This document shows positions 34,643 through 43,029 of a stretch of DNA of 64,000 nt, one piece after another; the stretch's first letter is position 1; every line of letters begins with the position of its first letter. The notes under the pieces are model-generated. The model saw only the letters and a list, made by a program, of their open reading frames with translations, ran no database searches and was not told the origin of the DNA. The DNA is from Actinoplanes sp. N902-109 (lineage in GTDB: Bacteria > Actinomycetota > Actinomycetes > Mycobacteriales > Micromonosporaceae), in NCBI RefSeq assembly GCF_000389965.1, contig NC_021191.1, forward strand, positions 8,309,501-8,373,500, in the 5' to 3' direction. The position numbers and the translations under genes are program-made.

Positions 34643-35908
34643 TTACGCGCGCAGACTGTCTATGTCACGCACCGTACGCGCAGCCGGGTGCCGTTCCAGC
34701 AGATGCACCGGCGGCAGCGGCGCCGCAGCCACGCTCTTGTACAGCCGCGTGCGCGCCCGGTCCATCGCGAGGTCGGCGAGTTCCTCGTCGCGGGAAGCTT
34801 TGCCGATGCTCTCGGCCATCACCCGCGCAGCCGCCTCGGCATACCGGCGGGCGTCGCGCAGGCCCTGCTCGTAGCCGATCGCCTGCTCGTGCTCGCGGCG
34901 CCGGGCGATTCGGGCCTCGGTGCGCTCGTACGCGTTGCCGTGCGACACGATCTTGAGCCCGACCGCGGCGCAGTCGAGGGCCACGAGCAGCAGCGCGATG
35001 CCGATGTAGAACACGCCGATGCCCCAGATGTCGGTGCTGACGAGATACCACATCGCCTTGGTCCGGGCGCCGAAGCCGGAGTCCGCCCGGATGGCCGCCG
35101 CGTTCGCCGTCCGCTGGTCGCTGATCTTGGCGATGAGGTCGGCCTGTTCCGCCTGACGGGAGGTCCGGGCCGGGCCCTGCGACTGCTGCAACGCCGCGGC
35201 CTGCCGGTCCAGCCGGGCCGCCTCGGTGTCCAGACCGCGCGAGCGCCGCACCAGCGTGTCGCAGAACCCGCCCGCCGGACAGCCGGCCTTGCGCGACACG
35301 CCGTCGCCCTCGGAGTCGGCCAGCGCCTGCTGATAGAGCTTGCGGGCATCGGCGCGCTTCTCCGCCGCGCGGGTGTTCAACGCCTGCACCGCGGCGTCGT
35401 CGGCGGCGCCCTGCTTCTTCAGCTCGGCCAGCCGGGCGTCGTACGCGGCGATCGCGCCACCCTGCTCGATCTCGCTGATCTGCTCGTTGTGCACCTGGTT
35501 GAGCCGGGCGTCGATCTCGCCCTGGTAGCGGGCCAGCATCAGCGGCTCGGTGATGATCACCGCGAACAGCAGCGCCAGGCAGACCCGGCCCAGGTACAGC
35601 CCGAGTGTCGGGCGGCGCAGCAGGTCGTCCGGGTCGGCCGACTCCAGCCGGTCGTAGTTGATCGCCACCCGGCCCACCACGGCCCGGTCGTAGGCCACCA
35701 CGCCCGAGGCCACCAGGGGACCGACGAGCCACATCCACCACGGGTGCGAGTAGTTCGCGCTGGCGTCGACGAACGCGGCGCCACCAGCGGTCGCATAGAC
35801 GAAGTACAGCATGATGAAGGCGCCGATGGACGCATAGAGCACCCGGTCGGAGTGCGTGGTCACGCTGTCCGGGTTCACGTTGGCGATCCGGAGCAACAAA
35901 CGACGCAT
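34643..35908 (-). CDS. DUF4407-domain membrane protein
   Basis: 421 residues. Three hydrophobic segments in the first 140 residues (IGAFIMLYFVYAT, WMWLVGPLVASGVVAYDRAVV, VCLALLFAVIITEPLML), a long helical middle (about 150-270) rich in Ala/Glu/Gln, a fourth membrane segment (IWGIGVFYIGIALLLVALD) and a charged C-terminus. This is the DUF4407 layout; the role is unknown, though such proteins resemble membrane-tethered coiled-coil organisers. ATG at 35908 chosen because GGGTGAG precedes it and family members start MRRLL; ATG at 35926 is the alternative. Confidence 0.8.
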   Translation of the reverse strand: MRRLLLRIANVNPDSVTTHSDRVLYASIGAFIMLYFVYATAGGAAFVDASANYSHPWWMWLVGPLVASGVVAYDRAVVGRVAINYDRLESADPDDLLRRPTLGLYLGRVCLALLFAVIITEPLMLARYQGEIDARLNQVHNEQISEIEQGGAIAAYDARLAELKKQGAADDAAVQALNTRAAEKRADARKLYQQALADSEGDGVSRKAGCPAGGFCDTLVRRSRGLDTEAARLDRQAAALQQSQGPARTSRQAEQADLIAKISDQRTANAAAIRADSGFGARTKAMWYLVSTDIWGIGVFYIGIALLLVALDCAAVGLKIVSHGNAYERTEARIARRREHEQAIGYEQGLRDARRYAEAAARVMAESIGKASRDEELADLAMDRARTRLYKSVAAAPLPPVHLLERHPAARTVRDIDSLRA

Positions 35909-35964
35909 GAGGCGAGTCTCACCCATCACAGTGCCCCGCGCGGGCGAAACGGCGGGATCGGGGT

Positions 35965-36822
35965 ATGGACCACAGCATGACTATTCCGGACATCACCCTG
36001 AACGACGGCCGCACCATCCCGCAGCTCGGGTTCGGTGTCTTCCAGGTGCCGCCGGAGGACACGAAGGACGCGGTCGGCACCGCCATCGAGGTCGGCTACC
36101 GGCACATCGACACGGCCCAGATGTACGGCAACGAGCAGGGCGTCGGCGCAGCGCTCGCGGCGTCCGGCCTGCCGCGCGAGCAGTTCTTCATCACCAGCAA
36201 GCTGAGCAACGGCGCGCACCTGCCGGACGACGCCCGGCGCAGCTTCGACGCCACGCTCAAGGCGCTGGGCAGCGACTACGTCGACCTGTTCCTGATCCAC
36301 TGGCCGCTGCCGACGCTGTACGGCGGGGACTTCGTGCAGACCTGGAAGACGCTGGAGGAGTTCTACCGCGAGGGCCGGGCCCGCTCGATCGGCGTCTCCA
36401 ACTTCACCCCGCACCACCTGCGCCGGCTGCGCGCCGAGACGGAGATCCGCCCGGCGGTCAACCAGATCGAGGCGCACCCCTACTTCACCAACGACGAGGT
36501 CCGGGCGTACGGCCAGGAGAACGAGATCGCCACCGAGGCGTGGTCCCCGATCGCCCAGGGCGCGGTGCTCGGCGACCCGGTGATCACCACCATCGCCGAG
36601 AGCCTGGGCAAGACCCCGGCGCAGGTCGTGCTGCGCTGGCACATCCAGCGCGGCGACATCGTGTTCCCCAAGAGCACGACCCCCGCCCGCGTACGGGAGA
36701 ACTTCGAGGTGTTCGACTTCGAGCTGAGCGGGGCCGACATGGGGTCGATCACGGCGCTGGACCGGGGCGAGAAGGGCCGCACCGGCGCGAACCCCGACAC
36801 GTTCGACTATCTGCCGTCGTAA
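35965..36822 (+). CDS. aldo/keto reductase
   Basis: 285 residues. Family motifs: GFGVFQVPPEDT, the catalytic D and Y in GYRHIDTAQMYGNE, K in ITSKL, H in FLIHWPLP, then SIGVSNFTPHHL and VLRWHIQRGDIVFPKS. It reduces carbonyl compounds with NADPH in the cytosol, probably of the 2,5-diketo-gluconate reductase-like group. ATG at 35965, or 35977 (MTIPD). Its stop lies in the first copy of a 50-base repeat shared with the facing gene. Confidence 0.9.
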   Translation: MDHSMTIPDITLNDGRTIPQLGFGVFQVPPEDTKDAVGTAIEVGYRHIDTAQMYGNEQGVGAALAASGLPREQFFITSKLSNGAHLPDDARRSFDATLKALGSDYVDLFLIHWPLPTLYGGDFVQTWKTLEEFYREGRARSIGVSNFTPHHLRRLRAETEIRPAVNQIEAHPYFTNDEVRAYGQENEIATEAWSPIAQGAVLGDPVITTIAESLGKTPAQVVLRWHIQRGDIVFPKSTTPARVRENFEVFDFELSGADMGSITALDRGEKGRTGANPDTFDYLPS

Positions 36823-36966
36823 TCCGCCAGGCGCGGCACGGCGATCGTCACCTCGACGATCAGCCTTCGTAACCCGGCAGGCGCGGCACGGCGATCGTCA
36901 CATCGACGATCAGCCTTCGTAATCCGGCAGGCGCGGCTCGGTGATCGTCACCCTGACGATCACCGA
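36817..36966. repeat. three tandem 50-base repeats, each with a hairpin
   Basis: Units 36817-36866, 36867-36916 and 36917-36966 are nearly identical (each starts TCGTAA). Each holds the inverted repeat GATCGTC-5 bases-GACGATC (36843-36861, 36893-36911); in the third the stem grows to 10 bases (36940-36949 with 36955-36964). The third unit codes for the C-terminus of the SIMPL protein; the first contains the stop codon of the aldo/keto reductase. Fifty is not a multiple of three, so each copy is read in a new frame. Looks like local duplication of a terminator-like element. Confidence 0.85.
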
Positions 36967-37563
36967 GGCGTGCACGGTCTGCTGCTGCGGCTCGATGACC
37001 AGCTCCGGGCTGCTGTCATCGACGGCACCACCGGCCAGCGCCATCCGCATCATGCCCCCGCCGCCGGCGCCCTCGTCGCTGATCTCCAGCAGCTTGTCGA
37101 CACGCGCCCCGACGGCATCGGCATATTCGTGCGCGCGGTTCAGCGCCTCGGCGATCGCGTCCCGGCGCACCTGCGCCCGGGCCCGGCTGGTGCGGCGCAG
37201 CTCCCACCACGGCCCGGCGACCTGGGTCTGCTCCCGGTCGGCCAGCCGCAGCAGCATGGTGCCCAGCTCGGCGAAGTCGGTGACCCACACGGTCGTGCCC
37301 ACGCTGCCGGTGTAGGCGACGACGCGCTCGCTGCCCCGCTTGATCTGCGGGCTGAGATGCACCCCGCTGGTCTCGCGCCGCTCGATGGCGTCGGTGAAAT
37401 CGTCCAGCGCGGTGAGCACCTCGTCCGCCCGCTCGGTCAGCCGGATCAGCGCGACCTCGCGATCCTTGTCGCGGGCGAGCACGGTCACCGTGAACACCGC
37501 GATCTCCGGCGGGACCTCCCGCTCGGCCTCGCCCCGGACAACGATGATCGGTTGCTCAGCCAT
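36910..37563 (-). CDS. SIMPL-domain (DUF541) protein
   Basis: 217 residues of the SIMPL/DUF541 family: IIVVRGEAEREVPPEIAVFTVTV, a mid SPQIKRGSERVVAYTGSVGTTVWV and a late HASVIVRVTI. No signal peptide is visible, unlike many family members, so this copy is probably cytoplasmic. The protein fold assembles into oligomeric rings in relatives; the function is unclear. ATG at 37563. Its 3' end lies in a triplicated 50-base segment. Confidence 0.8.
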   Translation of the reverse strand: MAEQPIIVVRGEAEREVPPEIAVFTVTVLARDKDREVALIRLTERADEVLTALDDFTDAIERRETSGVHLSPQIKRGSERVVAYTGSVGTTVWVTDFAELGTMLLRLADREQTQVAGPWWELRRTSRARAQVRRDAIAEALNRAHEYADAVGARVDKLLEISDEGAGGGGMMRMALAGGAVDDSSPELVIEPQQQTVHASVIVRVTITEPRLPDYEG

Positions 37564-37587
37564 CCACCGAGGTTACCGGCCCGACGC

Positions 37588-38130
37588 TCAGCCGTCCGCT
37601 GCGGCTGCCGGCCCCAGGGGCACCCGCACGCCCGGCGTCACGCGGGAGGCGCGCAGGACGATCGCGGTCAGTGCGGCCGGCTTCGGGACGTCGAACGCCA
37701 GCGTGCCGCTCACCCGCCGGCCCGGGAGCAACGGCCGCAGCAGCGCGACCGATCCGGCATCGGCGTACACACTCGCGGCGCCATCCGCCGGTATCGCGTT
37801 CCCGGCCCGGTCGAACACGTGCTGCCGGGTGGCCTCGAAGAGGCAGTGGGCGGCGCCGATGTTGAGGACCGACAGCCGCACCAGGCAGAACTCCCCACGC
37901 GGCTTCTGGCCCAGCTCGACGGTGCCGACCTGATCGATCCCACACCGGCTGCCCAGGACGGTGAACCGCAACTCGCCGTCGCTCAGCATCTCGTTCATCC
38001 GGCCGGCTGTGGGCAGCCCCACCGTCAGATAGCGGGCGCTCACCCCGACCAGGGCCACCAGGATCGCGCCGAACAGCACCGCCACGGCGATCAGTGCCCC
38101 GATCAGCCACCGGCCCCTGCGGTCGATCAC
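37588..38130 (-). CDS. membrane-anchored DUF4352-like protein
   Basis: 180 residues: one N-terminal helix ([20 protein letters not shown]) and an outside beta-sandwich with [31 protein letters not shown] and [17 protein letters not shown], the pattern of DUF4352/telomeric-repeat-like immunoglobulin domains. Three cysteines. Start is GTG at 38130 with no strong ribosome site. Role unknown. Confidence 0.65.
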
Positions 38131-38270
38131 GGTGGATCAACCCCGCAGCGGTTCCGCGGGACGTGGTCCGAACGGACATTTCCCGTCCTGGATCGCGCGG
38201 CGTCCATACCGCAGTGCCGGGCTCGCCCGTTGTTCCCGTGCATCCCCCGCATTTCTCAACCGGAGGTCAC

Positions 38271-38933
38271 GTGAGCGAGAGTCAGGCAGCGGAACGCCTC
38301 AAAATCATCATGCAGGGGCGGTCACCCGATTCGAAGACGTCGGAACACCCGATGGTCATGCCGCCGAACCAGGCCCTGCAGGTGCTCACCCTCGCCCAGC
38401 GCACGGCCGAGGAACACATCGCCATCGCCAACCGGCAGGCCGACAAGATCCGCACCGACGCGCAGGCCGCGGCGGAGAAGATCGGCGAGGACGCGCAGGA
38501 GCACTCCCGCAATGTCCGCGCCCAGGCCGACCAGGTGCTGCACGACGCCCGCAAGGCCGCCGAGAAGGCCGCCCGCGAGGCCCGCGAGAAGACCGAGGAA
38601 GCCCGGCGCACCGCCGACAAGATCGTCTCCGAGGCGCGCACCCAGGCCCGCTCGATCACCGGCGAGGCCCGCGACCACGCCGAACAGCTCAAGATCCAGG
38701 CCCAGCAGCGGTACGACGACGTGGTGGGCAGCCTCGGCAGCAAGCGCGAGGCCCTGCAGCAGCAGATCGAGAGCCTGGAGGTGTTCGACCGCGAGTACCG
38801 GGCCCGGCTGACCACGTTCATGCAGGGTCAGTTGCGCGCCCTCTGGGTCGACCAGCCCGAGGTGACCCAGGACCTCACGGTCGGCGAACCGGCCGCCGAC
38901 GCCGGGGACCCGGACGAGGAAACCGACAAGTGA
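38271..38933 (+). CDS. coiled-coil protein, DivIVA/Scy-like
   Basis: 220 residues; about residues 45-185 are one long charged helix with Ala-rich heptads (KIRTDAQAAAEKIGEDAQEH and similar). This resembles the coiled-coil parts of actinobacterial DivIVA and cytoskeletal proteins that organise tip growth or division, but the DivIVA N-terminal domain itself is not evident. GTG at 38271 with a strong GGAGG upstream; earlier in-frame codons overlap the divergent gene. The acidic tail ends DPDEETDK. Confidence 0.7.
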   Translation: MSESQAAERLKIIMQGRSPDSKTSEHPMVMPPNQALQVLTLAQRTAEEHIAIANRQADKIRTDAQAAAEKIGEDAQEHSRNVRAQADQVLHDARKAAEKAAREAREKTEEARRTADKIVSEARTQARSITGEARDHAEQLKIQAQQRYDDVVGSLGSKREALQQQIESLEVFDREYRARLTTFMQGQLRALWVDQPEVTQDLTVGEPAADAGDPDEETDK

Positions 38934-38937
38934 GCGA

Positions 38938-38965
38938 AGCGCCGGCCCCCACGGGGACCGGCGCT
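38938..38965. terminator. bidirectional terminator hairpin
   Basis: A 12-13 base stem with one mismatch (AGCGCCGG at 38938-38945 facing CCGGCGCT at 38958-38965) lies between convergent genes ending at 38933 and 38974. Confidence 0.75.
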
Positions 38966-38973
38966 CTCCCGGC

Positions 38974-40785
38974 TCAGCCGACGCGCACCCAGGCGTCGTC
39001 GAGGGCACCCTGGAACTGGTCGGCGTTCTCGGCGAGGCCCTTACCACCCAGCACCAGCGGTGCTGTGTTGTCGATGGACAGCCCGGCCGGCACGGGCACC
39101 GTCTTGGTCACCGTGCCGTCCACGACGATGCTGAGGGTGGTTCCGCTGCGGCGGCATTCGAGGCTGTGCCACGTACCGTCAGCGATCGTGATCGTGCTCT
39201 TGGCAACGTAGATCGTCGGCTGAGCGGCGTCGGTCAGCGCGCAGCTGGGTTTGCCCGGCAGCTTGTCGACCTGCAGCTTGTACTGGCCGCCCGCCGAGGA
39301 ATAGCCCTTCTGCAGCACGTTCTGGCCGTCGCTGGTCTGGCTCGCGGTCAGCCGCACCTGGGCGCCGTACCGGATCGGGCGGGTTCCCGGGTTCAGGTCG
39401 GCCGAGTTGACGGCCTGCAGGATCATGCGCGGGCAGCCCGTACCCGTACAGGGATCGGGGAAGACTACGGCCTGGCCGCTGCCGTGGGTCATCGTGCGCA
39501 GCACGGCGCCCTTGCCGGTGAGGACCTGCAGCGCGTGCCCGTTGCCCGAGCCGTCGTCGAAGACGCCGTCCCGGACCGTCGAGTCGAAGTTGTACGACAC
39601 CCCCCGCATGCTCTCGGTCGGCGCAGTCGGCGCGGTCGAGGAGAACACCGCGTAACGCTTCTGCGTCTTGCCGCCGATCGTGGTGAACTCACCGCCGGCC
39701 GCGACCTGGCCCAGCGCCGGGTCGGCGACCAGCGACCAGACGCCCGCGATGCCGTTGGCCTGCGGCGCCCACCCGTTCAGGCTGCCCGACTGGTCGACCG
39801 CGGCGAGCTTGATGCGCGACACCGAGCCGTCGGTGCAGGTGCCCTGCGTGCCGTTCGCCGTGGTGGTGCAGGCGTTGTCGAAGTGGCCGCCGACATAGAC
39901 GGTGTCGTCGAGCACCGCGATGGCCTGCGCGTCGCCGTCGAACACCCGGGTCCACCGGGTCGCCCCGGCGTCGGTGTAGGCGATCGCCCGGCCGCCCTGC
40001 CCGCCCAGCGCGGCATAGACGCCGTTGCTGTCGGTGGCCACGGCGAAGACCTGCGACACCGGCTTCGGCAAGAAACCCTTGTCCAGTACGCCCGAAGCAC
40101 CGTCGACGCGCGTGAGGCGGTACGTCGAGCTGATGCCGTTCGTCTTGTGGAAGCTGCCACCGAGGTAGACGCTGCTGCCCTGTACGGCCAGCGCGTTGAC
40201 CGAGCCGTCGGTCGTCGGCGCCCACGGGTCGAGCGCGCCGGTGTCCACCTTGAACGCCGCCAGGTTGGCCCGGGTCGCACTGTCCACGCCGGTGATGCGG
40301 CCGCCCACGTACAGGCGGCCGTTGGCGACGGCCAGGGCACGCGGCTGGCCGAGGATGCCGTGCTTGAACGAGGCGACGGCACCCGACGTGGCGTTGAGCT
40401 TGGCGATCGAGTCCCGCTTCAGGCCGGCCACCGTGGCGAAGTCGCCGGCCGCGTACACCGCCGACCCGTCGACCGCGAGCGCCCGTACCGCGTTGTCCGC
40501 GCCGGGGTTCCAGTCCAGCAGCGCGCCCGTACCGGCGTCGAACGCGGCCAGGCGGTTGCGGGTGATGCTCTTGCCGCCCACCACCGCGGCGGTGAACGTC
40601 CCTCCCACATAGACCGTGCTGCCCCGGTAGGCCACCGCGTAGATCGGGCCGTTGAACGACGGCGCGGCCGACGGGGAACTGGAGACGACACCGGCCACGG
40701 CAGCTCCCGCACCCGCAGCCACCGCGATGCTGACGGCCGCGATGAGGCTCGCCCGCCATGTCCGGTGTTTCGGAATTGTCAACAT
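38974..40785 (-). CDS. secreted beta-propeller protein with C-terminal LamG-like domain
   Basis: 603 residues: signal peptide (about 12-40), then repeated propeller blades about 45 residues apart marked by YVGGTF, YAAGDF, YVGGRI, YLGGSF, YVGGHF and AAGGEF. From about residue 400 follows a concanavalin/LamG-like sandwich (VSYNFDSTVRDGVFDDGSGNGHAL, ITIADGTWHSLECRRSG, PLVLGGKG). Likely an adhesive or glycan-binding surface protein. No anchor motif is seen. ATG at 40785; the ribosome site is weak. Confidence 0.8.
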   Translation of the reverse strand: MLTIPKHRTWRASLIAAVSIAVAAGAGAAVAGVVSSSPSAAPSFNGPIYAVAYRGSTVYVGGTFTAAVVGGKSITRNRLAAFDAGTGALLDWNPGADNAVRALAVDGSAVYAAGDFATVAGLKRDSIAKLNATSGAVASFKHGILGQPRALAVANGRLYVGGRITGVDSATRANLAAFKVDTGALDPWAPTTDGSVNALAVQGSSVYLGGSFHKTNGISSTYRLTRVDGASGVLDKGFLPKPVSQVFAVATDSNGVYAALGGQGGRAIAYTDAGATRWTRVFDGDAQAIAVLDDTVYVGGHFDNACTTTANGTQGTCTDGSVSRIKLAAVDQSGSLNGWAPQANGIAGVWSLVADPALGQVAAGGEFTTIGGKTQKRYAVFSSTAPTAPTESMRGVSYNFDSTVRDGVFDDGSGNGHALQVLTGKGAVLRTMTHGSGQAVVFPDPCTGTGCPRMILQAVNSADLNPGTRPIRYGAQVRLTASQTSDGQNVLQKGYSSAGGQYKLQVDKLPGKPSCALTDAAQPTIYVAKSTITIADGTWHSLECRRSGTTLSIVVDGTVTKTVPVPAGLSIDNTAPLVLGGKGLAENADQFQGALDDAWVRVG

Positions 40786-40936
40786 GAAGGACGACGCTAA
40801 GGCGACGACTGTGTCTGCCGGCTGTTCGCCGCTCCGCCGGACCAGCCGGGTAGCCTGACCGGTTGACGACCGATATCGGCAGTTCGGATGGTTTGTCCGC
40901 TCGATCGGGTACGGCTGGGGCCGATACGGTAACCCC

Positions 40937-41689
40937 ATGAACTTCGGTTCGGTGGCTCGCGCCTATGCGACACATCGGCCCGACTATCCGCCGGATGCGG
41001 TGCGGTGGGCGGTGTCGCGGGCCCGGCGGGTGCTCGACCTGGGCGCCGGCACGGGAAAGCTGACCGCCTCGGTGCTCGCGGTGCACACCGACGTCGTCGC
41101 CGTCGAGCCGGATGCGGCGATGCTGACCGAGCTGCGTCGTACCCTGCCAGGGGTTTCGTCGGTGCGCGGCAGCGCCGAATCGATCCCGCTGCCGGACGCA
41201 TCCGTCGATGCCGTGGTCGTGGGAAACGCCATGCACTGGTTCGACCTGGCCGTGGCGGGACCCGAGATCGCCCGGGTCCTCACCCCCGGCGGTGTCCTCA
41301 CCGGACTCTGGAACACCCTCGACGACACCGTGGACTGGGTCGCCGAACTGGCCCGGATCAGCGGACCAGCCGTCATCGGCCCGCGCGACACCCCCGCCGC
41401 CTGGCGCGCCGAGATGACCACCCTCGACCTCACCGCCATCGGCACCCCGCCGGAATTCGCCACCTTCCCGCACAGCCAGCGCCGCACCGCCGACTCCCTG
41501 GTGGCCACCCTCGCCACCCGCGCGGGACTGCTGGTCATGCCGGAGAACGAACGGCAAGCCACGCTCAACCGGATCCGTGCCTTCCTCATGCAGCGCCCGG
41601 AAACGGCGGCCGGCGAGTTCCTGCTGCCGATGGTGACGTGCGGGCTGCGCAGCACTCTGGTTCGAGCCCCATGGCAGGCTTCCCGCTGA
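40937..41689 (+). CDS. class I SAM-dependent methyltransferase
   Basis: 250 residues with motif I VLDLGAGTGKLT, acidic VVAVEPDAAML, and ALPDASVDAVVVGNAMHWFD-like post-I region followed by EIARVLTPGGVL. This matches the UbiE/Methyltransf_11 group starting FGSVARAYATHRPDYP. The target is unknown. It points away from the propeller gene, 150 bases apart. Downstream begins the repeat-rich non-coding stretch. Confidence 0.85.
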   Translation: MNFGSVARAYATHRPDYPPDAVRWAVSRARRVLDLGAGTGKLTASVLAVHTDVVAVEPDAAMLTELRRTLPGVSSVRGSAESIPLPDASVDAVVVGNAMHWFDLAVAGPEIARVLTPGGVLTGLWNTLDDTVDWVAELARISGPAVIGPRDTPAAWRAEMTTLDLTAIGTPPEFATFPHSQRRTADSLVATLATRAGLLVMPENERQATLNRIRAFLMQRPETAAGEFLLPMVTCGLRSTLVRAPWQASR

Positions 41690-42250
41690 CCGGGCTGACG
41701 CCGCTTCCGCCCCTTCACCGAGGACGACGCCCACCGCTGGCTTCCACCCCCGCCGGCTTCCACCATGAAGGCACCCACCGCAACGCCGCCGCCACCCGCT
41801 CCGGCCACGCCGCGTGAAGCCTCATCCGCCTCGACCTCCACGCCGCTTGCCTGACCGACCCAGCCGTCTCTCAGCCCGACCGCTCAGCGGCCCCACCGAC
41901 CCCGCCCGCGGCAAAGTTGCCCGTCAGGCTTCAACCCGTCGGCCCCTGACCGACCGCGTCCGCTGCGAGGTTGCCCGCCCGACTTGACCCCACCGGCCCT
42001 GACTGACCGCGCTCGCTGTGAGCCCGGCTGCCCCGATCGCGGGCCGTCTGACCGGCTACTCGCCCCCGAGCCCGGTCTTCGCGAACAGGCCACCCGTGGC
42101 CATGCACCGCGGGTCGAGCCCGGCGATGCTGCACTCGGCGGTCCGCTCGTCCGCCCATCTCCCGCCCCTGGACCGCTGTCCTCAGCTGGCCGCCGGGGTT
42201 TGTCTGCTGAGGACTGGCCCGCCAACTCGTTGAGCACTGCCCCAGATCCA

Positions 42251-42264
42251 ACTAACTAGTTAGT
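42251..42264. promoter_or_regulatory. perfect 14-base palindrome, candidate operator
   Basis: ACTAACTAGTTAGT is its own reverse complement and stands out as AT-rich in very GC-rich DNA. The core resembles operators of TetR-type repressors, but no regulator or clear promoter adjoins it. Confidence 0.4.
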
Positions 42265-42315
42265 CACTAGCGAAGCCGTCGGATTCAGGCCAGCTCGGCG
42301 GTCCATCGGCTCGCC

Positions 42316-42502
42316 CGTTCGCGCGGTTCGTCCGTTCGCGCGGTTCGTCCGTTCGCGCGGTTCGCCCGTTCGCGCGGTTCGCCCGTTCGCGCGGTTCGCC
42401 CGTCCGCGCGGTTCGCCCGTCCGCGCGGTTCGCCCGTCCGCGCGGTTCGCCCGTCCGCGCGGTTCGCCCGTCCGCGCGGTTCGCCCGTCCGCGCGGTTCG
42501 CC
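42316..42502. repeat. minisatellite, 11 tandem copies of a 17-base unit
   Basis: Eleven head-to-tail copies of CGTYCGCGCGGTTCGYC. The first five carry CGTT, the last six CGTC, so the array grew from two variants. No spacers, so not a CRISPR array. Confidence 0.95.
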
Positions 42503-42650
42503 CGTCCGGTCGCCGGCCCGTCCGCCCGTTCACCGGTCCGCCCATTAGCCGGGTTAGCCGGGTTGGCCAGGTTCGCGGGCTCACCCGTCCACCCATTCGC
42601 CGGTCCGTCCGTTTGCCGGTCGGCCCGTCCACCCGGTCCGCACATTCGCC

Positions 42651-42748
42651 GCATTCGCCGGTCCACCCATTCGGCGGTCCGCCGGTCCGCCCGTTTGCCG
42701 CATTCGCCGGTCCACCCATTCGGCGGTCCGCCGGTCCGCCCGTTTGCC
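42651..42748. repeat. two exact 49-base tandem repeats
   Basis: Units 42651-42699 and 42700-42748 are identical, followed by a partial third copy that diverges after about 11 bases. Confidence 0.9.
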
Positions 42749-42822
42749 GCATTCGCCGGATCGCCCGTTCGCCAGTCCGTCCGTTCGCCGGATCGCCCGG
42801 GTCGCCCGTTCGCCGGATCGCC

Positions 42823-42858
42823 GGGTCGCCGGGTCGCCGGGTCGCCGGGTCGCCGGGT
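42823..42858. repeat. 8-base tandem repeat run (GGGTCGCC, about 4.5 copies)
   Basis: Four full copies of GGGTCGCC and a partial fifth, at the end of the repeat-rich stretch. Looks like replication slippage. Confidence 0.85.
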
Positions 42859-43029
42859 CAGCTCGCCAGGTCTGTGAGCATTGTGTCCGGTCCGCGGTGC
42901 GTGCGAATTCTGAGGGCTGTACATCGCACCCCCCGCGGAAGCCGTCGGAGCCGCGTCTCGGCCGGCACTGCGGCAGAACACGTTGGCGCGATCTCGGTCG
43001 GCAATCGCGACCGGACCCGTCGCGGGGCG

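Larger units (their letters stand above)
41690..43029. other. 1.3 kb non-coding stretch rich in short tandem repeats
   Basis: Open frames here owe their length to repeat structure and lack ribosome sites. The first 130 bases contain a short frame reading RFRPFTEDDAHRW, faintly like the start of a GNAT acetyltransferase, so a decayed gene is possible. Further on are a 14-base palindrome (42251-42264), eleven 17-base repeats, two 49-base repeats and an 8-base repeat run, all built from related CCGTTCG/CGCCGG words. A short inverted repeat, CGCGAC/GTCGCG (43007-43025), follows the mycosin stop. Confidence 0.7.

Noticed and set aside
41690..41880. GNAT acetyltransferase gene after the methyltransferase
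   Set aside because: Only a 13-residue start-like stretch is visible; the rest is Pro/Ala-rich and broken, so at most a relic.
42316..42502. CRISPR array
   Set aside because: The 17-base units are directly adjacent with no unique spacers, and no cas gene is in the window.
42256..42981. Minus-strand frame of 241 codons with repeated Arg/Thr/Gly/Glu blocks
   Set aside because: It is the reading of tandem repeats whose 17-base period is not a multiple of three, so all frames look similar; no start signal and no known domain.
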